From: Clarireedia homoeocarpa
Lineage: Eukaryota; Ascomycota; Leotiomycetes; Helotiales; Rutstroemiaceae
DNA length: 64,000 nt
Assembly: GCA_001465935.1 (NCBI GenBank)
Contig: LNKV01000023.1
Location: 372,001 to 436,000 of the forward strand
Direction of reading: 5' to 3'
The notes under the pieces are model-generated. The model saw only the letters and a list, made by a program, of their open reading frames with translations, did not search any database and was not told the DNA's origin. Below are positions 55,081 to 64,000 of the stretch, in pieces. The stretch's first letter is position 1; every line of letters starts with the position of its first letter. Made by a program: the position numbers and the translations under genes.

Positions 55081-58000
55081 TCACAAAGCCAAACTAACAA
55101 GCACCTTCCCTCCCGGCTCCCTCGTCTTCACCACCGGCTTCCCAAACCTCCACGTGCCAGGCAGACCCCACCTAACATCCACATCCGCGACGACCGCCGC
55201 GACGGGCAGACTCCCTACCGCGTCTTCCCAATCCTTAAACCCGTGCGGCACCAACCCTTTGATATATTCCTCTTCCGCCATCTCCGCGCTCTCCATACTC
55301 TCATACTGCACTTGCGGCAGCGGGGTGCTCTCTCTGGTTCGCTGATCCCCGAGCCGCGCATCCGCTTCTTCTTGGATGGCGCGTAGGAGCGCGGTTTCGT
55401 CTGCCGGAGGGAAATGCGCTTTTATGGCTGCGGCGGAGAGGTTCCAGGAGCGGGCGCGTTGGGAAAGGGAGAGGGTGTGGGCGTAGGCTGTGTCGGCTTT
55501 ATCTTGGGCAATGCGGGCTTGGGCGAGGGTGGCTTCGGCGCGGATGAGAGCGGCGTGGTCAACGGGAGAGGAGGAGTTTTGGAGAGCGTGCAGGGCTTTT
55601 TGGGCGCGGGCAACGGCTTGGCGGGTGGTGGTTGTGGCGACTTGGGCCAGGCGTTGGTCGGAGAGGGTTTTCTCGACTTCGTGTCTTCGACGGGATATGA
55701 TGGCGGGGGTTTCAGGTTTGGCGGTACTGCTAGTGGATGCGTTTCTGTTTTGCTCCCTGTGGTCTGTATCTATAGGTTTTACTCGTTTCTTTCTTCGGGC
55801 CGCGCTTAGGTCGCTGTAGTGAGAAACAGTTTCGCGTTTGCGGACTCGGTCTCGGTCAATTAGGGCTTGTTTATCTTCATCTCGCAGATTTCCTGTCTCT
55901 TTACGCAGCCAGGCCTCGCCGGGAATTCCATATTTTCCGTCAAACCCCTGACTTGGGAGTCGAGCTTTCGCTCGTGTTATGATTCGGGGTGCGCTGGACG
56001 ACGAGCGATGGAAATCTGCGCCTTGGTTGTGTGGAATTTTAGGGGCCGTAGAGCGACGATCGTTCTTTCTGCGCCGCAATTTTTGGTCGCTCTCTATTAG
56101 CTTCATTCGCATGTGATTCATTTCTTCATTGTAGTCTTGACGATTTCTCTTGGCAGTGGGTATATCAAAGATGTCGTTTGCATCTGATCTTTTCTTACCT
56201 GTCTCTTCAGCGATCGGGGTGACAGGTTTCTGTTCGGCAACTCTGTTGTATGCTTCAGTCGTTTCCGTTTGGTTAGTTGACACCTGCTCTGCGTAGGCTT
56301 GCCCGCTTTGCTCCCTAAGTTCTCCATCCCTATTGTATGCTTGAGTCGTTTCAGGCTGGTTCATTGGCACATGGTCTGCATAGGCTTGCCCGCTTTGCTC
56401 CCTATGTTCTCCATCCCTATTGTGTGCTTGAGTCGTTTCAGGCTGGTTCATTGGCACATGGTCTGCATAGGCTTGCCCGCTTTGGTTCATATGCGCTCCA
56501 TCCCTATTGTATGGTTGAGTCGCCTCCCTCTGATTTGCCAACATCTCAGCCTGGTCGCCTTGCCAGATTTGATCCCTCTGTTCATCGGTAGCATTATCAG
56601 AAGGTGCCTGGTAGCCATCTGGAAGGTCACCCCGTGCTGTCTCCTGAGTAGGTTCAATAATGGGAGACGCACTAAGTGGAAGTTCCGCAAGTTGCTGGAA
56701 GTGGAATTGTGCAGCAACCCATTTGAGCTCCTCTCCTAAAGACGTAAATGGTAGGGGTCCAAGCGTATTCCCATCATCATATTGCTCCCCGCTGCCTCCT
56801 ACAGCTCCAGCACGGATATTGAAACTATGGCGGCGGTCGGGACTTCTGCCCGCAGTCACGTTCACGGGTTTGACATTCTTCCATCGCAACCACATCGGCT
56901 CTTGTTCTCCCTCACCTTCAGCGTTTTCTCGAATCTTTGCCAAAATTATGTGACGCCAAACTAGACCGGCCGGTAAGCCTACGTTTGCCCACTCTTGATT
57001 CTTCTGCCTAAGTTCGGCCCATTCTGCTGTCCAATCATTTGTTTCTTGCGCTTGCTTGTAGAATCGACCTCCAACTCCGAACCAAAATGCTACTCCTCCT
57101 CCTTCATACTGAATGACGGCAAACTGCTGAAGCGGACCAGCACATTGACCTTTCTTGATTTCAAGTCCGTTAACCATGAGATGTCTTCCATCGAGGTTGA
57201 CAACAAAATACTGATTCTTATAACTTGAGTCTTTCTTGACCTCGTTCTGCCACAGCCTGTCATCGAAGGGAAGGCGCGATTGCTTTGGATCTACGGCCAA
57301 GGGATAAGTGCGAGGTGGCACGTCCCGAGCTTCTCTTTCTTGCTCAGTAACCCACCATGGGTCGTCAGGAAGCATATCTCGGTACTTCTTTTGCTTTTTC
57401 TTGAAAGGGAGTTTGATGATGATATCCTTGTCCCGCTCCAAGTTATCCTGTTCCTTGGAGAAGTCGGAAGTTTGCTCAGATTCAGGCAGAATTTTGGCCA
57501 CTCGACGAATATCCAAAGGAAATACTTTATGATTGATATAGCTTTCTTCCACTTGCATTGATTTGTCCGAAAGAGAGCGATTCCATTCATCTGAGTGCAA
57601 TGGAGGGTCCGATAGACCCGTCGGCATGTTGAAAATGGTCCCTCTCAAACCATCCCAGTGCTTTTTGAGCTTCAAAAAATATCTAGGCTCTTGTTCCTCC
57701 TCCACTCGAGCCACACCTCTTGCATAACGTATTAAAGGTCGTAGAAGCTACAGTAAATACAATTAGTAGTGCATTATATCATTTCATCAAGATGAGAAAT
57801 GCATACAGGATATGGGCTTCTTCCACAATCTAGACCACCATCAAACTCTAGGTCTGTATTTCCTAGGAATTCGTTTATTTCCTCATCCATATCAATTTTT
57901 AAACTCTTCTCACCGACTCTCCTGGGTCGCCAAACACTATTTTCAATCGGATCGTAATATTCATGAGACAGATAATTTGCATCTGGTGTATCATATTCCT

Positions 58001-58688
58001 CAAAATCCCGCATAGCGAAGAATCCGCCACTAGAGCCATCCTCTTCAACTATGGGGGGTTTCTTCACTTGGCTGGGATCGTCTGGGTCAGAAGGATAGTC
58101 TGTTTCCATACCAGCTCCGGGATCCAGATCCGGGACAGGACCATGGTGAACCTTTCCAATGTAATCATCTGGATTAGGTGGTGGTGGCTTTGGACCTGTT
58201 TTCGGGGTTCTCCTGAGACGTTTCCTGCCTCTTCTAGCACGGGTACGATACTTCTCCCACGCTTCATACTTCCTATAGGCCTGCCTGATCCAAAGTTCAT
58301 TCACGCGACCTTCGATGAAATAGTTATTCCAGATATCCCAAGCACGCTTCCAGCTCTCCCACACCTCGCGACCGTTTCCATTGTAGACTTGTGCATTGTG
58401 ATCTGAGTATTTATCGATGCCCAGCAGATAATCATGAATGTCTTCTATGACTGCAGGGCTGAGGTTGTTTGCGAGAGGTGATGGAATTCTCGTTGTGGGA
58501 ATGGGAGATACAAGTGCGAAGGTACCCTGGTTCTTGTGGGCTTGCTTCTGTACAGCGCTTGCACTGAGAATTGGTGCAAAGTCATAGGTGCTGGATATGT
58601 CTTGCGAGATAGAGTGAACGGGGTGGTTTATATTCTCCTCGTTAGTTCCCCGAAGGGAAGAAGAAGCATCTAGATTAGAAGAAGTCAT
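55081..58688 (-). CDS. Large hypothetical protein with 29-residue repeats, 2 exons, 1182 aa
   Basis: Exons 58688-57807 and 57747-55081 give 3549 nt; the two open frames are one gene, joined at SPYP-LLRPLIRYARGVARVEEE. I do not recognise it. The N-terminal part (about 85-170) has a Trp-rich helical segment (WESWKRAWDIWNNYFIEGRVNE is the core), followed by a basic RRGRKRLRR stretch and acidic linkers. Residues ~400-570 form a beta-rich, Trp-rich region (FAVIQYEGGGVAFWFGVGG). Then come 3.5 copies of a 29-residue repeat, a basic region that could be nuclear (KKRSDAND, RRRKNDRR), a helical Ala/Gln-rich stretch and a conserved-looking end, VRWGLPGTWRFGKPVV. It is probably nuclear and partly disordered. 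Confidence 0.75.
56232..56540 (-). repeat. 87-bp coding tandem repeat, 3.5 copies
   Basis: The unit encodes MNQPETTQAHNRDGEHREQS followed by GQAYADHVP. Copies are very alike in DNA (GCATAGGCTTGCCCGCTTTG recurs), with the last copy diverged. It sits inside the 1182-aa gene. Confidence 0.85.
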
Positions 58689-59334
58689 GAGGTCAACGCA
58701 TTGAAACAGCGACACTGTCTGAAATCTAAATTCATGTATGCGATATTCCACAAAGCCCGTGAAGTCTCGAAGCTGTGACGTTTAGGTGAAGAGGCCATAT
58801 ACAAAGAACTTTGATTGGCACAAGACCGGGTTCTAACCTGAACAAGAGACAGGCTACTCTTTGAAAAATGAACCACCGCATGTTTTGTTTAGAAGTTTGA
58901 AAGACGAAGTGTTGCATTGTCAATGAGAGAAGGATAACTGAAGGTGCTTCTGTCTTCGACTGCAATAGGTTTAGCTCGCTGCTCAATGGAATGTAGGATA
59001 TCAGTTACTCCGAGGACCATTCCCGTTATCTAGATGAATTAGTGACTTGCCTCAATAATTGAAAATAACAGCTTAGCAGTTGCTTTTCGCATCTATCGTG
59101 GAATTTGAAAGTGATAATTAGATTGAAGTGTTGACGTTAAGCATCCATAATTTAAAACCACCACCAACACCATCGTCGGAGTGTAAAAAGTGTACATTAA
59201 AAACCAAAAGAGCTTGAGCACATCAGCCGGTCTTTAGCATTTGAAGTACATGGTAACCTAACGGTCACAATAAAACTCGAGATCTCATGCCAATGACACG
59301 CTGACATGAGAACCTTTGCAGCAAGCTCTTCCTG
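58689..59334. other. Intergenic, promoter of the 1182-aa gene
   Basis: Both flanking genes are on the minus strand. I see no repeat or gene here. Confidence 0.4.
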
Positions 59335-60435
59335 TTATACTCCTACGGTATGTCTATCCATGACATTAAATACCAAGTGATTATCGACGGCGCAATCTAC
59401 GCCGGGAATACATCCCAAGTCCGCACTAATGACTGATGGATCGCCACCTGCCATTGTTGAAATTATATCCGTTGCTATCATACAGCTATGATAATTGCTG
59501 TTCGAATTGCCATTGGTCGCTTGCGTATACGCTGTTGATGAACCAGGTGAGGGTATTCGATTTGGAAGATGTCCGTTCATCTGATATGGTTGTTGTTGAT
59601 GATGCATGGATTGCACCTGTGAGGAGTTTATATCAAAATGTGTGTTTGAAAGTAGTTGATCGAAATCGTAGATAGAAGGGGGCTGCATCGATACACTGGA
59701 AGGGCGACTGTTTCTTCGTGCTAAAGATGCTGGATTCATGGTGTATTGTTGCGGTTGTGCTTGAGGATGAGCTTGAGGATGAGCTTGAGGATTTTGTGGT
59801 TGATTTTGAACACCTGTGCCTGTGCCTTGCATCGAACTCAGACTGTTATGTCGGCTTGCTGAATTGGGCGCGCTAGGTGCCATGAATTGTTGCGCCGATG
59901 AAGCTGCTCTGCCAGGCGGCAGTCGTCCTGCGCTCATGCTTCTTGGGGTATGTACGGAATTCCAAAGGGGCTGTATTGCGTTTCCACTGAAAGAGCTATC
60001 CCCACACTGTGCTTTCCGCTCCATCGTCATGCCATTCGACGCAGGTTCATTCCCATCCACGCAACAAGCTTTTCGCGCCGAGAGTAATTGCTCTAGGACT
60101 TGGACGGATGGACTTTGAGTGCTGCATGGCCCGATCATCATGTTATCCGTAGAGGCACTTAGGTGTGCGTCGACTATGTCATCTGCTATGCCATGTTGGG
60201 CCAATAAAATGCGCAGCTTCTTGTTTTCATCCGCGACCTTCCTTGCCGCCATTTGAATTTCGGACGACGCCTCGATGCCCTGGAGTTCACATTGTCGCAA
60301 TCGAGCCTCCAATTCTTGAAGATGTTCTTTTCGACGCGCGCGAGAGCGTCTTTGATTATCCCGAATGCGAGCGAGATTCGCCTTCTTCTGCGACATGGTT
60401 AATATCGCTTGTGGGAATCCATCGGATGAATTCAT
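59335..60435 (-). CDS. bZIP transcription factor, 366 aa
   Basis: A single exon with an ATG at the start. The basic region lies early (about residues 17-37): ARIRDNQRRSRARRKEHL with the invariant Asn and Arg of bZIP DNA contacts. The coiled-coil dimer region follows (LQELEARLRQCELQGIEAS, then IQMAARKVADENKKLRILL), and a hydrophobic turn HGIADDIVDAHL closes it. The pattern RQCELQGIEAS...EIQMAARKV is the fungal subgroup with a long leucine-zipper-like helix, whose members act in stress and development. The rest is Ser/Gln/Pro-rich, with a QAHPQAHPQAQPQQ repeat about residue 220 and Cys-containing segments (PCSTQSPS, ARKACCVDG) that could be redox-sensitive. DNA targets are unknown. Confidence 0.88.
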   Translation of the reverse strand: MNSSDGFPQAILTMSQKKANLARIRDNQRRSRARRKEHLQELEARLRQCELQGIEASSEIQMAARKVADENKKLRILLAQHGIADDIVDAHLSASTDNMMIGPCSTQSPSVQVLEQLLSARKACCVDGNEPASNGMTMERKAQCGDSSFSGNAIQPLWNSVHTPRSMSAGRLPPGRAASSAQQFMAPSAPNSASRHNSLSSMQGTGTGVQNQPQNPQAHPQAHPQAQPQQYTMNPASLARRNSRPSSVSMQPPSIYDFDQLLSNTHFDINSSQVQSMHHQQQPYQMNGHLPNRIPSPGSSTAYTQATNGNSNSNYHSCMIATDIISTMAGGDPSVISADLGCIPGVDCAVDNHLVFNVMDRHTVGV

Positions 60436-61674
60436 GTCAGAAGGTTAGAATTAAGAATTAAGTAGCCAAGCAGATCTGCTTCCCCAAATTCTTGGCATTC
60501 TGTATATGTAGGATTTCCTCCGTGGGGTGGTGCTGCATGCGGGGGGTGAGGGAACGGAAATAAATTAAAATCATTACGTACTGAAGCCGCAGACATGACA
60601 CTGATACGAGCTTTGTCACTATGTGAAAAACTTAATACTTGATTGCCGGTTGTATGTTGTTCAATTGACGGCTAGCGAGCGCTCTCGATGGAGATGATAC
60701 CTTGCGCGCTCTTTGTACTGTACTCGTGCAATGCGCAATGCGCAATGCTCGGAAGTCGGAGGTTTCGGGAGATTGAGTGGAGTTGGAGTGGAAGTGATGC
60801 GCACTTGTATCCTGTCGACCGAGCCTCCAAGTTCCGATACAGTGCTGAGGTATGCACTGTATGCAGTGCCAGTACCAGGCAGTGGATTGGCGTATGCCGG
60901 CTGCGGGATTTTTGGGTAACCTCACCGATGCAGACACCGACAGGATAGCGAGTGCTAAACGGTTACCAAAGAAATCGCGGAGTAGTTGTGTCTTCTTTCT
61001 CCAGTTGGGCGGAGGAAACCTGACGCTCCGTGCCGTATACCCTTCTAAGCAACCGACTAGACAGGTTATACATGTAAAAAGAGACAGCATCTATCAACCA
61101 GCAAGCAGCTCACTTATACAAAGCAAGAGGCAATAAATAGTAGCTTATGCCAAGCTCAGAACATATTCACAGCCTACAAATCAGGGGTAACATTAGAAAT
61201 CCCAAGCTTCCTATTTGTCCAGCCCGTAGTTTGTGAGACCTAATGAGCAGATCCCATTCACTGCACCAGCCACTACCGCGTAATCCACAAAATCCAACTC
61301 AGTGAGTTACGCGGTGCTTCGACAAGGACTAAATACTTTCGATGTCTCACCTGTGCCGCCTGCTATTCGATATCCCCCATTATATCCGAGTGGAGAACGT
61401 GCGCCATACTATATTTACATACGGAGATATACCGGTGAGTTTGGTGCAGCTTAAAGTCAAAGCTTGCGATAGAAGATGAAGATGTTAGTTTATTCTTCAT
61501 TAAGTTGCATCATATGCCTCAAAATTAACATCCAGGCTCTCAAATGTGTCTGCACGAGCATGCGGGGTCGAAACATCTATTATTGGACTGCCACGAGATA
61601 AAGTTCTGTTCTGACTGTGTTTGGATGTGCCGGAATGTTGAAAACATAAAGTAGACTCCTCACAACTCTCAAGC
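60436..61674. other. Intergenic stretch
   Basis: Promoter of the bZIP gene and the 3' side of the decayed monooxygenase. The one longer minus-strand ORF (60632-61090) has no domain and is not believed. Confidence 0.4.
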
Positions 61675-63760
61675 TCAATGACCTCTCCTACTCGCCACCC
61701 TTATATCTTCCAGAATAAACCCTTCCATCCATTTTCTCGCGCGGTATCCAAGTCTTTTAGGTAATTCGGCACTCCACCTACAAAAAGTTTCAAGTCTATG
61801 TTCTTCCCGGCCCGTGTAGCAGCTCTTGGCGCCCATGATCAGCGTTGGAGCGACGAGATCAACGATATGCTCAACCCATTCCTTTCCAGCAGCTCCATTG
61901 GGCTCGATGGTGGAGATATCATGGTTGATAAGGCGTTCAATAACACAAGTTACATAGTCGCCTTGGAGTTCTGCCATTGTGACGCCATTAGCGAAGCCTG
62001 TGGGAGCTGTCGACAAAGTTAGTAATCAAGTATGTTGTGGTGGAGGTGTGAAGAAAGAAGATAGTAGGAATACTGGCCTTGAGGTTCATGTGTCAAAAAT
62101 ATTGGGAACGCTAGAGATAGCCATTCCTAGGTATATTTTGACACCATTTTACAACCTATCTATGTAAGCTGAAGCTCGTGATCCAAACGCGTACAGTATC
62201 AGAAAACGAGGGAGAACTTACGCGATGTTCTGACCACTCGTGCCCACGATATCGATTGCTGCTGTTAAGCCAGAAATTGCATCAGCATACCGGTAGCAGT
62301 GAGACGCTCTATGGCATTTTCTTTAACATTTGTGATGTCAATATTCTCTTGGTTGCAAACCTCGAAGAAGTTTTCTTCCAATGATGGTCGCCAACAATAT
62401 GTCAAATTCAAATGCAGTCCGTGGTCTGAAAGAAGCTACCTCAGTTACAAATGTGTGGTATGTGTTCTCAATATTAGGCGCCAAAAGATCCCGCTTTTGG
62501 GGGCCCTTGATCCTTGGTCGCGACTTTTCAGCTTAGAGTTTATAGATGAAAATCATTGACCTCTTTGCTGAAGTGCATCTGACTATATTTACCGAGCCAA
62601 TACCGGAATCCACTCGTGTTCCAGAGTGACTAAAAGTTTCAAGCCTCTGTTCTAACTTAGCGTCTCGCTGGCGAAATTCGTTTCAATAAACCCGTAATCA
62701 AAACCAGAGAACACTTTGGATCTGGCTTCGTAGATCTCCTCATAAGTACATCCCTTCTTCATTGTATCCTGAAGCTTTTCAGTGAGTCTAGCCTACCTTA
62801 TTGGCAAGCACTAATCGGAGTTCGCTAGAACATAGTGAGATGAACAGTTTTGGGTCCTACCTCCTAGATTTTCTGTCAATTTTCAGCCGAAAGATTGCTT
62901 CATGCTCTGTGAAACAAATACCTGAATGCCAGATGCTCCTGTGCCAATAACAACTTTCTTGTCGGCAGTGCCGACACATCCTTGTGGCCAACAACCTTTT
63001 CGGAGTTAGTGGGATCCTTGCTCATGCTACAAAAGGACGTTTACCGGTGTGGTGAATTGCGCCCGTGCAAGTTCCCAATCCTTGAAATCAAGTATGTAAC
63101 GCTTGGAAGTAGAACCGGTGCACAATATCAAATATTCACAGTTCCAAACCTCGCCAGTTGTGAGAGACACAACCCGCCAGCTAGTTTTGGTATCAAAGTG
63201 GGCATGCTTGACGCGAGTATTCAAACATCTTTGCTCAGGTCGAGCTTCTCATCGACATACCTGAAGTATTTCATTATTTCGGCGCATGACGGAAAGCACC
63301 TAGTCCAAGTAAAATCTTTTTAAAGACTTTCCCCCCCCCCCAGACTCGTAGACTAGCACATCTGTGTCTACTCGCGCATCAGGATAGCAATTCCAATACT
63401 AAGTTCTATGCAATGTTAAAGCGATACTGACAGCGAGACCAGTATTAACTCACATGCCAATCCCACCAGCAATGTCCACAACCTCACAATTTTGACCGCG
63501 TTTTCTCAGTTGATGCAGCTGGTACAATCAACTATGATACGAAATTTAACATGAAAATACGACAGAGGCAGTTAAAATCTAACCCAAAGCAAGCACCCAT
63601 AATCAAAGCATCGACTAATCGTGGAAGAGTGTCAAAGACATGCTTATCAAGATACCTATCCCAGGGCTGACAAGATCTCTTTGCAAGATACTTCCTAGCA
63701 CCCAGAAGAGCTGTAATGAGAGGACAGAAATCCAAGCATCATGCCCTCAGAGGCCGTGAA
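61675..63760 (-). pseudogene. Decayed Baeyer-Villiger-type flavin monooxygenase
   Basis: Minus-strand pieces appear in the expected order but in shifting frames. Near 63600: VDALIMGACFG, an FAD-binding GxGxxG motif with a Cys for Gly. Near 63530: LHQLRKRGQNCEVVD. Near 63400: TWYWNCYPDARVDTDVL. Near 63250-63060: YVDEKLDLSKDV broken by TGA, then NTRVKHAHFDTKTSW and YLILCTGSTSKRYI. Near 62700: KVFSGFDYGFIETNF. The C-terminal end (about 62010-61675) has the family's PTGFANGVTMAELQGDYV. A C10 tract (63331-63340) coincides with a frame change. Several indels and stops, plus a missing EFD...ATGF segment, make a working gene very unlikely. Such enzymes insert oxygen into ketones, often in secondary metabolism. 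Confidence 0.75.
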
Positions 63761-64000
63761 ATAAGCAATTGCTAATGCATGCTCAATAGGAAATTGGTAG
63801 AACTTCACTCTATAAATCAGCCCTCATGTTATACTTCCCCGTCCGGTATAATGGTCTCAGTCATTTACTTATAAGACATGTTACAGTAGCATAGCTACTT
63901 CGGGCTGGCCGAGATGGCACATAGGATTCTCGAGCTCTCATAATCGTCGGCGACTGCTAAACAAGACATATAAAAACCCCTGTTGGCAAAAAAGGAAGAG
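63761..64000. other. Right-edge stretch
   Basis: Nothing supported; it may include the promoter of the former monooxygenase. Confidence 0.3.

Noticed and set aside
60632..61090. 152-aa minus-strand ORF beside the bZIP gene
   Set aside because: No domain, odd composition and overlapping ORFs on both strands; most likely chance.
61675..63760. Monooxygenase as a working multi-intron gene
   Set aside because: Frame changes occur inside conserved motifs and without GT..AG pairs, and a stop follows LDLSKDV directly.
63841..63870. TCCGGTATAATGGTC, resembling a tRNA 5' half
   Set aside because: No T-arm with GTTCGA or acceptor complement follows within 90 bp.

Overview
The window is nuclear DNA of a filamentous ascomycete, most likely a helotialean of the Botrytis/Sclerotinia type (inferred from gene style; I could not run a search). 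Genes carry short GT..AG introns of about 45-140 bp, several with tiny first coding exons, and there are fungal-only families: Zn2Cys6 and bZIP regulators, a DUF6594 membrane protein, a TPR-CHAT protein and a caspase-like protein. A 631-base run of N shows it is a draft scaffold. All exon joins below were assembled by eye; for every multi-exon gene the spliced length is a multiple of three.

Layout. 0.4-9 kb is an accessory block: two lineage-type hypothetical genes, then a 1089-residue model that joins a trypsin-like protease domain to a Zn2Cys6 regulator, facing a 366-residue membrane-anchored protein. Two inverted copies of a ~99 bp LTR-like sequence bracket that pair. 9-34 kb is conserved housekeeping: quinone reductase (ZTA1-like), UDP-glucose 4-epimerase, a SUN-domain nuclear envelope protein, FAD synthase, the divergent ribosome-biogenesis helicases DBP4 and DBP10, a low-complexity protein, SYO1 (import of the 5S RNP ribosomal proteins), isopentenyl diphosphate isomerase, a GNAT acetyltransferase and RPA32 (RFA2). 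35-44 kb holds a broken coiled-coil gene, a CSC1/OSCA-type channel, a small membrane protein and the phosphatase PPG1.

44.9-55 kb is a second accessory block and the most interesting part: a DUF6594 membrane protein, decayed ORF remnants, a caspase-fold protein and, converging on it, a TPR-CHAT protein made of near-identical 45-residue repeats. CHAT and C14 domains are both caspase-clan folds, so two such proteins lie tail to tail. The 5' end of the TPR-CHAT gene abuts LTR-like DNA, and beyond that a young LTR retrotransposon with a 5-bp target duplication (GGACA) sits inside an older related LTR, its interior lost in the N gap. 55-60.4 kb has a 1182-residue repeat-bearing protein of unknown role and a bZIP factor. 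The right end, 61.7-63.8 kb, is a decayed Baeyer-Villiger-type flavin monooxygenase.

How the genes fit together. DBP4, DBP10 and SYO1 all serve ribosome assembly within about 10 kb, and DBP4/DBP10 share a 222-bp promoter. The accessory blocks pair protease or caspase-like enzymes with repeat or membrane proteins beside transposon debris, a setting often seen for fungal self/non-self recognition and cell-death genes; that role is an inference only.
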